NCBI GenBank assembly: GCA_050950645.1
Contig: JBMNHZ010000017.1
Span: 219,810 to 283,809, forward strand
Source of the DNA: BRH-c25 sp012519325
Lineage (GTDB): Bacteria > Bacillota > Clostridia > Lutisporales > Lutisporaceae
DNA length: 64,000 nucleotides
Direction: 5' to 3'
In this document: positions 9,050-17,648 of the stretch, one piece after another
Position numbering within the stretch: the first letter of the stretch is position 1
Layout: each line of letters opens with the position of its first letter
The notes under the pieces: generated by a model
What the model saw: the letters and a program-made list of their open reading frames with translations, nothing else
Database searches by the model: none
Told to the model about the DNA's origin: nothing
Position numbers and translations under genes: made by a program

Positions 9050-11327
9050 AATTAGAGTGTATGAATTGGCAAAGGAAATTGGAATTCAGAGCAAAGAGAT
9101 TTTGGCAGCTGCCAAGGAGCTGAATATAAATGTAAGCAACCATATGAGTACACTGAAGGATTCGGAAGTAGCCGCAATAAAGAATCATATGAAAAAAGCG
9201 GTTCAGTCCCAACAACAAAAGAAGAAGCCTCTAACAGAGCAGCAGCCGCAAAGGACTCAGCAGAAACAGCAGCCTAAGCAGGCTCAGAAATCTCAAAAAC
9301 CTCAACGGCCGGTGAGTAAAGCACAGCAGAATTCTGATGGAAATAAAAGACAATCGCCTAAGGTCCGAACCGCTCAAACAGATGTGGAAGATGAAACATT
9401 ACCGCTGAATACTAAAAAGGAATTTTCAAAGGTTGAAAGAATAGGAAAGAAACACCCGAGCAAAGCCACTCAGGGCAGGACTCAATTTAAGCACCAGCAG
9501 CCGGGAAAACATTATAATAAGAACTTTAAGCAAAGAGGCTATGATGCATCGAAAAAAGAAGAAGTCCACGTCCCGAAAAAGCCGGTTAAAATTGGCGACT
9601 CAATTTCCGTAAAGGAACTGAGTGAAAGACTAGGGAAGCCTGTAACCGAGATAATCAAAAAGCTCTTATTGTTGGGTATAATTTCTAATATAAATCAAAT
9701 ACTGGATTTTGACACAGCTCAGCTGATATGTGAAGAATTCGGCTTTGAAGTAGATAGGATAATTGACAAAGAAAGTGAAGAAGTACTTCTGAAAACTGAA
9801 GAAGACAGGCCTGAGGATTTGAGGCCGAGGCCTCCTGTAGTTACCATAATGGGCCATGTAGACCATGGAAAGACATCCTTGCTTGATGCAATAAGACAGA
9901 CTAATGTAATTGCAACAGAAGCCGGAGGAATTACGCAGCATATAGGAGCATATACAGTAACAATCGGAGATAAGAAAATTGCTTTCCTTGATACTCCGGG
10001 CCATGAAGCCTTCACAGCAATGAGAGCCAGAGGAGCGAAAGTAACCGATGTTGCTGTGCTGGTTGTTGCCGCAGATGACGGAGTAATGCCTCAGACGGTG
10101 GAAGCAATAAACCATGCAAAAGCAGCCAATGTTGCTTTGATTGTAGCCATAAATAAAATTGACAAACCGACAGCCAATCCTGACAGAGTGAAGCAGGAGC
10201 TCGCGGAATACGGGCTTATTTCAGAGGATTGGGGCGGTGATACCGTAATGGTTCCTGTATCGGCAAAGAAGAAGGAGGGTATATCTGCACTTCTTGAGAT
10301 GATTTTATTGGTTTCAGAAATGCAGGAGCTTAGGGCCAACCCCAAGAAAAAGGGGATAGGTACGGTAGTGGAGGCAGAGCTTGACAAAGGGAAGGGCCCT
10401 GTTGCCACAGTCCTGATACAAGATGGTTCATTGAATCTGGGAGATTTCTTTATAGTAGGAAACACTCACGGAAAAGTAAGGGGTATGATAGACGACAAAG
10501 GAAAGAGAATTAAGAAGGCAGGACCTTCAACACCGGTGAAGATACAAGGCCTTGATGAGGTTCCTGATGCAGGGGATATTTTAATGGTTGTAGATGATGA
10601 AAAGACTGCAAAGACTATTTCGACAAAGCGCAAGGAAAAGGAGCGGCTTTCTCAGATACAAAACAAGCAGACTGTATCCCTCGAGGAGCTTTTTAATCAG
10701 ATAAAGGAAGGGAAGGTTAAGGAGCTTAACATAATACTGAAAGCTGATGTGCAGGGTTCTGTGGAGGCTATAAAAGAATCTCTTGCGAAATTAAGCAATG
10801 AAGAAGTAAAGGTTAATACAATACACGGCGGCGTAGGTGCCATAACAGAGTCGGATGTTATGCTTGCGTCAGCATCAAATGCTGTAATAATAGGATTCAA
10901 TGTAAGGCCGCAGCCCATGGCTGTTGCCCTGGCTGAAAAAGAAAAAGTCGATATTAGGCTTTACAGGGTAATATATAATGCAATAGAAGATGTAGAAGCC
11001 GCTATGAAGGGTATGCTGGAGCCGGAATACAAGGAAGTGGTGCTGGGCCACGCGGAAGTCCGCGCTATCTTTAAAGCATCGGCAGTCGGTACTATTGCAG
11101 GCTGCTACGTCAATGACGGTAAAATAAACAGAAATAATGACATCAGAATAATTCGCGACGGTATTGTGATACATGAGGGAAAGCTTGCATCTTTAAAAAG
11201 ATTTAAGGATGATGTAAGGGAAGTTAACTCAGGATATGAATGCGGTTTGAACATGGAAAAATTCAACGACATAAAAGAAGGAGACGTTATAGAATCCTTC
11301 ACAATGGAAGCAGTTCCGAGAAAATAA
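9042..11327 (+). CDS. infB: Translation initiation factor IF-2
   Basis: 761 residues from TTG 9042 (LSKIRVYELAKEIG); GTG 9033 adds three residues but would overlap the GGGGGTGG ribosome binding site. Order: N-terminal helical IF2-N subdomain; a long Gln/Lys/Pro-rich linker (about 50-180); a second IF2-N domain; the G domain with GHVDHGKTS, DTPGHEAF and NKIDKP; then the beta-barrel and C-terminal fMet-tRNA binding domains. It places initiator tRNA on the 30S subunit. Translationally coupled to ylxQ. Confidence 0.96.
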   Translation: MSKIRVYELAKEIGIQSKEILAAAKELNINVSNHMSTLKDSEVAAIKNHMKKAVQSQQQKKKPLTEQQPQRTQQKQQPKQAQKSQKPQRPVSKAQQNSDGNKRQSPKVRTAQTDVEDETLPLNTKKEFSKVERIGKKHPSKATQGRTQFKHQQPGKHYNKNFKQRGYDASKKEEVHVPKKPVKIGDSISVKELSERLGKPVTEIIKKLLLLGIISNINQILDFDTAQLICEEFGFEVDRIIDKESEEVLLKTEEDRPEDLRPRPPVVTIMGHVDHGKTSLLDAIRQTNVIATEAGGITQHIGAYTVTIGDKKIAFLDTPGHEAFTAMRARGAKVTDVAVLVVAADDGVMPQTVEAINHAKAANVALIVAINKIDKPTANPDRVKQELAEYGLISEDWGGDTVMVPVSAKKKEGISALLEMILLVSEMQELRANPKKKGIGTVVEAELDKGKGPVATVLIQDGSLNLGDFFIVGNTHGKVRGMIDDKGKRIKKAGPSTPVKIQGLDEVPDAGDILMVVDDEKTAKTISTKRKEKERLSQIQNKQTVSLEELFNQIKEGKVKELNIILKADVQGSVEAIKESLAKLSNEEVKVNTIHGGVGAITESDVMLASASNAVIIGFNVRPQPMAVALAEKEKVDIRLYRVIYNAIEDVEAAMKGMLEPEYKEVVLGHAEVRAIFKASAVGTIAGCYVNDGKINRNNDIRIIRDGIVIHEGKLASLKRFKDDVREVNSGYECGLNMEKFNDIKEGDVIESFTMEAVPRK

Positions 11328-11376
11328 ATTACAAACATCAGACTCGAGACTTAACATTGCAGGCAGGAGGGAGATC

Positions 11377-11742
11377 ATGGCTAATCATAGATTAAACAGG
11401 ATATCAGAGGAAGTAAAAAGAGTCGTAAGCGAAATAATCAGAAACGATCTAAAGGATCCTAGAATATCAACATTGTGCAGTGTAGTAGCTGCGGAAGTCA
11501 CTCCTGATTTGAGGTATGCCAAGGTATTCATCAGCGTACTTGGTTCTGAGGAAGAAAAAAAAGCTACAATAAAGGGTCTCACTAATGCTGCCGGATTTAT
11601 TCGGCGTGAATTGGGAAGGAAAATTGAACTTCGATGTTTGCCGGATGTGGTTTTTGAACTTGACAGGTCTATTGAACATGGTGCGTATATAAGCAAGCTT
11701 ATAAATGAGGTAAGGAAGAAGGACGGAGGAGAGGACCTTTGA
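11377..11742 (+). CDS. rbfA: 30S ribosome-binding factor A
   Basis: 121 residues. A KH-like fold protein needed for late 16S rRNA 5' end maturation and cold growth. It begins HRLNRISEEVKRVVSEII and contains VTPDLRYAKVFISVLG and LPDVVFELDRSIEHG, all family hallmarks. GGAGGGAG lies 6 bases before the ATG. Its stop overlaps the nrnA start by 4 bp. Confidence 0.95.
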   Translation: MANHRLNRISEEVKRVVSEIIRNDLKDPRISTLCSVVAAEVTPDLRYAKVFISVLGSEEEKKATIKGLTNAAGFIRRELGRKIELRCLPDVVFELDRSIEHGAYISKLINEVRKKDGGEDL

Positions 11743-12704
11743 TTTTTAAAAGTATAATAGACAAAATCAAAGATAGCAATAAAATTGCCGTATTATCTCA
11801 TGTAATGCCTGACGGCGACAGTATCGGGTCCAGCCTCGCACTTTACAATGCGCTGAAAAAATGCGGAAAGGATGTGCGGTTTATACTTGATGATGATATC
11901 CCAAGGAAATATGGATTTCTAAAAAGCTCAGGCGAGATTCAAAGGCCGGGTCAATTCGAAAGCTTTGATGCAGTAATCGTCCTTGATTGCGGAGATACTG
12001 AAAGACTGGGCAATTCCAGTATATACCTCAATAACAATTATGTAATCAATATAGATCATCATATGAGCAACAATAAATACGGTGATTTGAACATGGTTAA
12101 TAAGGATTCAGCCGCAGCAGGTGAACTGGTATATGATCTTATAAAGGAACTGGATATAGTCATGGACAGGGAAATATCCGAATGCCTTTACACTGCTATT
12201 GTAACCGATACCGGGCAATTCCAATACAGTAATACAACCTCCAGGACGCACCTGATTGTTGGAGACCTTATAAACAATGGAGTCAATGTATCCCTGATGT
12301 CGGAAAGAATATACCAGAACAACTCAAAAGAAAAGACAGTGCTGATGAATATGGCTCTAAGCTCACTGGAATTCTTTCATAATGATGTTACATCCTGCAT
12401 AAGTCTTACACTGGAGCAGATGAAGGAGGCAAATGCATCGGATGAGGACAGCGACGGAATAATAAACCTTGCCAGGGACATTGAATGTGTTGAAGTTGCC
12501 ATATTCCTTAGGGAGGTTGAACCAGGGGTAGTTAAGGTAGGGCTCAGATCGAAGAAAAAAGCTGATGTGTCGGCTGTGGCTGTTCTCTTCGGAGGAGGAG
12601 GCCATTTGCATGCTGCAGGCTGCACACTCCCAGGTACTGTTGATGAAGTAAAAAAGAAAATTCTTGATGCAGTTGCTGAAGAATTAAACAGGGGCGAATT
12701 ATGA
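11739..12704 (+). CDS. nrnA: Bifunctional oligoribonuclease/PAP phosphatase (DHH family)
   Basis: 321 residues from a TTG. The DHH phosphoesterase motifs are complete: SHVMPDGDSIGS, VLDCGDTER, NIDHHMSNN and ATVTDTG-like IVTDTGQFQYS; the DHHA1 domain ends in GGGGHLHAAGC. NrnA degrades 2-5 nt RNAs and dephosphorylates pAp. The start lies inside the rbfA end (GGAGGAGAG upstream), and the stop overlaps truB, so the three genes are translationally coupled. Confidence 0.93.
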   Translation: MIFKSIIDKIKDSNKIAVLSHVMPDGDSIGSSLALYNALKKCGKDVRFILDDDIPRKYGFLKSSGEIQRPGQFESFDAVIVLDCGDTERLGNSSIYLNNNYVINIDHHMSNNKYGDLNMVNKDSAAAGELVYDLIKELDIVMDREISECLYTAIVTDTGQFQYSNTTSRTHLIVGDLINNGVNVSLMSERIYQNNSKEKTVLMNMALSSLEFFHNDVTSCISLTLEQMKEANASDEDSDGIINLARDIECVEVAIFLREVEPGVVKVGLRSKKKADVSAVAVLFGGGGHLHAAGCTLPGTVDEVKKKILDAVAEELNRGEL

Positions 12705-13612
12705 ACGGTATAATAAATGTCCTGAAGCCTCCGGGAATGACCTCTCATGGCGTAGTTTCCTATATAAGAAAAGTATTGAATATGAAAAAGGTAGGCCATA
12801 CCGGAACTTTGGACCCTGAAGCTGCGGGAGTACTGCCTGTATGTTTGGGAAAGGCAACAAAGGCTGTCCGGTATATAACCGACAAGAAAAAAAGTTACAG
12901 AGCTAATATAAGATTCGGCACTGTTACGGATACCTACGACAGTTATGGACAGATTATCAAAGAAGATAAATCTGTCGTTGTAGATAGAGAAACTCTTGAA
13001 AACACCATAAAAAACTTTATAGGAACGATTAGACAAAAGCCTCCTATGTATTCTGCAGTAAAGATAAAAGGGAAGAAGCTTTACCAATATGCCCTTGAAG
13101 GTAAAGAGGTTCAGATTAATGAACGTCCTGTAGAAATATTTAAACTCAGTTTGATAGAAATGCTATCAGATAACGAAGCCATTGTTGATGTGGTATGTTC
13201 AAAAGGCACCTATATCAGAAGCCTTTGTCATGATATAGGAAAAGCTCTGGGCTGCGGTGCATATATGTCACAGCTTATAAGACTTGCTTCTTATCCATTT
13301 ACAATTGAGGATTCCCATACCCTGGAGGAGATAAAAGCAGCGGTTGAAAAAAACCGGATAGAAGATATCATATCCAGCGTAGAAATTCTGTTTAGACAAT
13401 ATAAATCAATTAATATAAAAGCATCTGCTATGAACTCTGTATTAAACGGCAACCCCCTTTTTGAACAGGGAGTATTGGACGGCTTCCGGGGGCTTAGTGA
13501 AAATGAGGACATAAGCATATACGGAGAAGCGGGTTTTATAGGAACAGGCACTGTGAAGTATGATACAGACAGGCAGAGAATATATGTAAAGGTAAAAAAT
13601 ATATTTGTATAA
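12701..13612 (+). CDS. truB: tRNA pseudouridine(55) synthase
   Basis: 303 residues. TruB makes pseudouridine 55 in the T-loop of tRNAs. NVLKPPGMTSH opens the catalytic domain and GHTGTLDPEAAGVLP carries the catalytic Asp. RQKPPMYSAVKIKGKKLY and SKGTYIRSL complete the family motifs, and a PUA-like C-terminal region follows. Overlaps nrnA by 4 bp. Confidence 0.96.
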   Translation: MNGIINVLKPPGMTSHGVVSYIRKVLNMKKVGHTGTLDPEAAGVLPVCLGKATKAVRYITDKKKSYRANIRFGTVTDTYDSYGQIIKEDKSVVVDRETLENTIKNFIGTIRQKPPMYSAVKIKGKKLYQYALEGKEVQINERPVEIFKLSLIEMLSDNEAIVDVVCSKGTYIRSLCHDIGKALGCGAYMSQLIRLASYPFTIEDSHTLEEIKAAVEKNRIEDIISSVEILFRQYKSINIKASAMNSVLNGNPLFEQGVLDGFRGLSENEDISIYGEAGFIGTGTVKYDTDRQRIYVKVKNIFV

Positions 13613-13670
13613 ATTATTGAAAACGGCAGCATTACAGAATTGCTTTATTTGGTAAATAAGGGTGGTTATC

Positions 13671-14594
13671 TTGAAAATAACAGAACACTATGATGAAGCT
13701 GCGAAGAATGCACCATGGTGCATTGCACTGGGCAGCTTTGACGGTGTCCATTTGGGGCACAAGAAGCTTATAGAAATTTTGAGGGAAGAGGCTGTATCTG
13801 CCGGCACACAAAGCATGGTATACACCTTTCATACCCATCCGAGGAAAATTCTTATCCCCGATAGGCATATTTACCTGATTACAGATAATAAGAAACGATC
13901 TGAGATAATTGAACAATTGGGAGTAGACATGCTGTATCTTGAGGATTTCAACAATATCAGGGATATGGGCGCTGAAGATTTTGTCAAAAACATACTTGTA
14001 GACCGTTTCAGTGTAAAATCCGTAGTGATAGGTTACAACTACAGGTTCGGAGCCAAAGGGGCGGGCAATGCTGCAGTTCTCAAAGAATATGGCGACAAAT
14101 ACGGCTTTAGGGTAATTATTGTTGATGCTTATGAAGTAAACGGACATGCAGTATCAAGCAGCCTGATAAGGCACATAATAAGAAGCGGCAGCGTTGACAA
14201 AGTATCGGAATACCTTGGAAGGGATTTCTCTGTACATGGGAAAGTCGTATACGGCAAACAGAACGGTGAGGTTATGGGCTTTAAAACTGCCAATATAAAT
14301 GTAAAAAAGGATATTACACTCCCAAAGAAGGGAGTTTATCATACAAGTACAAAAGTATTGGGGAGGCTCTACAAAAGCATAACAAACATAGGTTTCAATC
14401 CAACCTTTAACGGGGAAAGCCTGAGTGTGGAAACTCATCTTCTTGACTTTTGCGATGATATTTACGGAGAAGAAATTGAAATTTTCTTCCATAAATATAA
14501 AAGAGACGAAATAAAGTTTAAAAATGTGGAAGAACTTGTTAAACAAATAAACAGTGATATCCGGGACAGGCTTGAATATGAGCCATTAGAATAA
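13671..14594 (+). CDS. ribF: Bifunctional riboflavin kinase/FAD synthetase
   Basis: 307 residues from TTG 13671, with AAGGGTGG 5 bases upstream; an in-frame GTG at 13662 would lie in the ribosome binding site. The N-terminal FAD synthetase part shows ALGSFDGVHLGHKKLI and a VVIGYNYRFGAKGAG loop, with SSSLIR. The C-terminal riboflavin kinase part shows PTANI-like KTANINVKKDITLPKKGVY and NIGFNPTFNG. It converts riboflavin to FMN then FAD. It is the last gene before the rpsO promoter. Confidence 0.94.
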   Translation: MKITEHYDEAAKNAPWCIALGSFDGVHLGHKKLIEILREEAVSAGTQSMVYTFHTHPRKILIPDRHIYLITDNKKRSEIIEQLGVDMLYLEDFNNIRDMGAEDFVKNILVDRFSVKSVVIGYNYRFGAKGAGNAAVLKEYGDKYGFRVIIVDAYEVNGHAVSSSLIRHIIRSGSVDKVSEYLGRDFSVHGKVVYGKQNGEVMGFKTANINVKKDITLPKKGVYHTSTKVLGRLYKSITNIGFNPTFNGESLSVETHLLDFCDDIYGEEIEIFFHKYKRDEIKFKNVEELVKQINSDIRDRLEYEPLE

Positions 14595-14600
14595 ATATCC

Positions 14601-14629
14601 TTTACATGGAGAAATATATATGTTAAAAT
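14601..14629 (+). promoter_or_regulatory. Sigma-A type promoter of rpsO
   Basis: TTTACA (14601-14606) and TAAAAT (14624-14629) have a 17-bp spacer. A start near 14636 would give an 85-nt leader holding the hairpin at 14649-14695. Confidence 0.6.
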
Positions 14630-14648
14630 CATACTTGTCACAATGATG

Positions 14649-14695
14649 CCAATTGCTAGGTATACCGACTCACCAACGGTTTGCTTGGCTATTGG
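14649..14695 (+). promoter_or_regulatory. Probable ribosomal protein S15 leader hairpin
   Basis: One long imperfect stem-loop fills the rpsO leader. CCAAT (14649-14653) pairs with ATTGG (14691-14695), GCTAGG (14655-14660) with CTTGGC (14684-14689) using two G-U pairs, and ACCG (14664-14667) with CGGT (14677-14680). A T/T mismatch and a 3x3 internal loop separate the helices. S15 represses its own mRNA in many bacteria by binding a leader with G-U/G-C pairs, and the place fits. The structure is seen; the S15 binding is inferred. Confidence 0.5.
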
Positions 14696-14720
14696 AGATA
14701 TATTAAGGAGGTGGAATTTA

Positions 14721-14990
14721 ATGGCACTAACGAAGGAATTAAAAAGTGAACTTATCCAGAAGTATCAACTGAAAGAAGGAGATACAGGATCACCTGAAGT
14801 GCAGATTGCAATACTTACAGAGCGGATAAACAATCTTAATGATCATCTTCAAAATAACAAGAAGGATCATCACTCAAGAAGAGGACTTCTCAAGATGGTT
14901 GGGCAAAGAAGGGGACTTCTGAATTATCTCAAGACAAAAGATATCGAGAGATACCGTGCTATTATTGAAAAATTAGGTCTAAGAAAATAG
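14721..14990 (+). CDS. rpsO: 30S ribosomal protein S15
   Basis: 89 residues from ATG 14721, preceded by AAGGAGGTG. An upstream in-frame ATG (14643) would translate the leader hairpin and is rejected. GDTGSPEVQIAILTERI and DHHSRRGLLKMVGQRR are the classic S15 motifs for 16S helix 22 binding. It has its own promoter, leader and terminator. Confidence 0.98.
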   Translation: MALTKELKSELIQKYQLKEGDTGSPEVQIAILTERINNLNDHLQNNKKDHHSRRGLLKMVGQRRGLLNYLKTKDIERYRAIIEKLGLRK

Positions 14991-14997
14991 TAGTTTG

Positions 14998-15023
14998 GGG
15001 CGGGGTTCAAACCCGCCCTTTTT
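14998..15023 (+). terminator. Intrinsic terminator of rpsO
   Basis: GGGCGGG (14998-15004) and CCCGCCC (15012-15018) form a perfect GC stem, followed by TTTTT. Confidence 0.9.
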
Positions 15024-15126
15024 GCAATATTTTTTGGTGAGGGAAGGAAATACTAAATACATATAGAAGATATTATTTTGGAAATGGCAAAAATATCTTA
15101 CTATAGTTTCAGATTTTGCTATTTAT

Positions 15127-15158
15127 GTCGTGAATGAGTATGAAAATCCGGTCACGAC
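15127..15158. repeat. Inverted repeat in the pnp leader
   Basis: GTCGTGA (15127-15133) and TCACGAC (15152-15158) could pair across an 18-nt loop. The 230-bp gap between rpsO terminator and pnp holds no gene. pnp mRNA leaders are often structured, but any role here is speculative, and no convincing promoter was found. Confidence 0.3.
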
Positions 15159-15254
15159 GCTTGAATCAGGTAAAAATGTTTCACACTATTTGAATTCAAT
15201 ATAAAATGTAAAGTGCGAAGCATGTTATATACAGATTTGAAAGGAGGAAATGAT

Positions 15255-17366
15255 ATGGATGTATTTGAACTTGAACTGGCTGGGAGAACACTAATAATTG
15301 AAACAGGAAGATTAGCCCAGTTAGCCGATGCAGCAGTCCTAGTCAGATATGGCGATACTGCAGTACTTGTAACAGCATGTGCTTCAGCAGAACCAAAGCA
15401 GGGAATAGATTTCTTCCCTCTCAGTGTCGACTATGAAGAAAGGCTTTATGCAGTCGGTAAGATCCCGGGTGGTTTCATCAAAAGGGAAGGAAGGCCTACA
15501 GAAAAGGCAATACTGTCGGCTAGATTGATAGACAGGCCAATCAGGCCTTTATTTCCTCACGGATACAGGAATGACGTACAGGTAGTGGCAACCGTATTAT
15601 CCGTAGATCAGGACAATCTGCCAGAAATAGCAGCAATGATTGGTTCATCGGCGGCTCTTTCCATTTCAACAATACCCTTCCAGGGCCCCACAGGCTCTGT
15701 ACTGGTTGGAAGAGTTGACGGAGAGCTCATACTTAATCCCAATAATGAGGAAAGGGAAAAAAGTGACCTTCACTTAGTGGTATCAGGCACAAAGGATGCT
15801 GTCATGATGGTTGAGGCAGGTGCTAAGGAAGTTCCTGAGGATGTTATGCTTGAAGCAATAATGTTTGCTCATGATAATATCAAAAAGATTGTTGCATTCA
15901 TAGAAGAGATTGTCGCCAAAGTCGGTAAAGAAAAGAAGGAATATATAATTTTCAAACCGGAAGAAGAAATTGAAGCTGCAGTGAGAGAATATGCAACTCA
16001 GAAGACCCTTGATGCAATAAGGACCGCTGACAAGCTTGAAAGACAGGAGAAGATTGACGCTGTTAAAGCTGAAACCCTGGAACACTTTCAAGAAATTTTC
16101 CCTGAGAAGGAAAATGAGATTGACGAGGTATTGTACGACATACTTAAGGAGCAGGTACGAAAGCTGATAACAGAGGAAGGTATAAGACCGGACGACAGAA
16201 AACTGGATGAAATAAGGCCAATAAGCAGCGAGGTTGGTGTTCTTCCAAGAGTACACGGCTCCGGACTATTCACCAGGGGGCAGACGCAGGTTCTTACAGT
16301 TGCGACCCTTGGTGCTTTGGGAGACGTACAGATACTTGACGGGCTTACTGATGAAGAGTCAAAAAGATACATGCACCACTACAATTTCCCGCCTTACAGC
16401 GTTGGAGAGACAAGATTCATGAGAGGGCCCGGAAGAAGGGAAATAGGGCATGGAGCCCTGGCTGAAAGAGCTTTGGAGCCTATGATACCCTCTGAAGAAG
16501 AATTCCCGTATACAATCAGGCTTGTATCTGAAGTATTAAGCTCAAACGGCTCAACATCCCAGGCCTCGGTTTGCGGAAGCACATTGGCATTAATGGATGC
16601 GGGAGTGCCGATAAAGGCACCGGTAGCCGGAGTTGCAATGGGACTTATGAAGGAAAAGGACAATGTAGCCATTCTAACCGATATACAGGGAATGGAAGAC
16701 TTCCTGGGAGACATGGATTTCAAGGTTGCCGGAACAAGCAAAGGGATAACTGCCATACAGATGGATATAAAGATACCCGGTATCGACAGGCCTATACTTG
16801 AAAAGGCATTGGAGCAGGCAAGAGTAGGAAGGCTGTTTATACTTGACAAAATGCTCAGCGTAATAAGCGAGCCGAGAAAAGAGCTTTCACCATATGCGCC
16901 AAAGATAATTACCACAAAGGTTGATCCTGACAAGATAAGAGATATTATCGGGCCCGGCGGAAAGATAATTAATAAGATAATTGCAGAAACAGGAGTAAAG
17001 ATTGACATTGAGGATGACGGAAAAGTTTACATTGCTGCTGTAGATCAGGCATCAGGCGATAAAGCCTTGAAGATCATCGAAAGCCTTGTCAAGGAAGTAA
17101 AAGAAGGAGAAATATATCTTGGCAGAGTTACCAGATTGATGGCCTTCGGTGCATTTGTTGAAATACTGCCCGGCAAGGAAGGCCTTGTGCACATATCCAA
17201 GCTTGATACCAAGAGAGTGGAAAAGGTTGAGGACGTAGTTGCCGTAGGAGATGAGATACTTGTTAAGGTAACCGATATCGACAAGCAGGGGAGGATAAAC
17301 CTTTCAAGGCGTCACGCAATGGCCGATGTCTCAAAAGAAGAAGAGAAGGCAGAAGAAAAAGCATAA
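15255..17366 (+). CDS. pnp: Polyribonucleotide nucleotidyltransferase (PNPase)
   Basis: 703 residues from ATG 15255 (MDVFELELAGR), with AAAGGAGG upstream; a GTG at 15213 would translate that site. Two RNase PH cores flank a helical domain: the first with YAVGKIPGGFIKREGRPT and RPIRPLFPHGY, the second with RGQTQVLT, FMRGPGRREIGHG and MGLMKEKD. A KH domain (IIGPGGKIINKII) and an S1 domain (GRVTRLMAFGAFVEILPG) end the protein. It degrades RNA phosphorolytically 3' to 5'. The accessory island begins right after its terminator. Confidence 0.97.
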   Translation: MDVFELELAGRTLIIETGRLAQLADAAVLVRYGDTAVLVTACASAEPKQGIDFFPLSVDYEERLYAVGKIPGGFIKREGRPTEKAILSARLIDRPIRPLFPHGYRNDVQVVATVLSVDQDNLPEIAAMIGSSAALSISTIPFQGPTGSVLVGRVDGELILNPNNEEREKSDLHLVVSGTKDAVMMVEAGAKEVPEDVMLEAIMFAHDNIKKIVAFIEEIVAKVGKEKKEYIIFKPEEEIEAAVREYATQKTLDAIRTADKLERQEKIDAVKAETLEHFQEIFPEKENEIDEVLYDILKEQVRKLITEEGIRPDDRKLDEIRPISSEVGVLPRVHGSGLFTRGQTQVLTVATLGALGDVQILDGLTDEESKRYMHHYNFPPYSVGETRFMRGPGRREIGHGALAERALEPMIPSEEEFPYTIRLVSEVLSSNGSTSQASVCGSTLALMDAGVPIKAPVAGVAMGLMKEKDNVAILTDIQGMEDFLGDMDFKVAGTSKGITAIQMDIKIPGIDRPILEKALEQARVGRLFILDKMLSVISEPRKELSPYAPKIITTKVDPDKIRDIIGPGGKIINKIIAETGVKIDIEDDGKVYIAAVDQASGDKALKIIESLVKEVKEGEIYLGRVTRLMAFGAFVEILPGKEGLVHISKLDTKRVEKVEDVVAVGDEILVKVTDIDKQGRINLSRRHAMADVSKEEEKAEEKA

Positions 17367-17387
17367 ACCAAAGGTTTATGTTTTTTT
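17362..17387 (+). terminator. Intrinsic terminator of pnp
   Basis: CATAAACC (17362-17369) and GGTTTATG (17373-17380) form a perfect stem with an AAA loop, followed by seven T. It overlaps the pnp stop codon. Confidence 0.88.
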
Positions 17388-17400
17388 ATTTACAGTACAT

Positions 17401-17425
17401 ATAAGTATGATAAATTCATACTTAT
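17401..17425. repeat. Perfect 10-bp inverted repeat at the island edge
   Basis: ATAAGTATGA (17401-17410) and TCATACTTAT (17416-17425) flank a 5-nt loop. AT-rich. It may act as a second, bidirectional terminator at the boundary between the core operon and the cassette region. Confidence 0.4.
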
Positions 17426-17527
17426 TTTGTATTTATTGGGAGGATTTAACTCGAAATATGGCGAATTAGTATAGAGGATACATGACATATATTTGAAAAT
17501 ATTCAATTTTGAGATATATTGACGAAA

Positions 17528-17549
17528 TGCGTAGTTGCGGGAGTTAGGC
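17528..17549 (+). repeat. attC-like 3' half site (island left edge)
   Basis: TGCGTAGTTGCGGGA followed by GTTAGGC (17543-17549) resembles the right ends of the repeats at 18483-18674 and 20722-20911. GTTAGGC fits the integron core GTTRRRY. No matching 5' half was seen upstream, so it may be a truncated site or the recombination junction of the first cassette. 21 bases from 17543 are identical to those from 18668. Confidence 0.5.
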
Positions 17550-17648
17550 GAAATCTTGCGCAGAGTGTTGATTTGTTAAGAATTAAAGGATGCGTACCTG
17601 TTTATGCATAAATGGGACAACCTATAATAAGTATAAGGAGTAGTAATT

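Noticed and set aside
14643..14720. Longer rpsO frame from ATG 14643
   Set aside because: It covers the leader hairpin and Shine-Dalgarno site; S15 begins MALTKELK at 14721.
15213..15254. Upstream GTG start for pnp adding 14 residues
   Set aside because: The extra residues translate the AAAGGAGG ribosome binding site; ATG 15255 gives the normal PNPase N terminus.
17388..17543. Integron integrase and attI site at the left edge of the array
   Set aside because: The 155 bp contain no integrase frame, and no tyrosine recombinase was found anywhere in the window.
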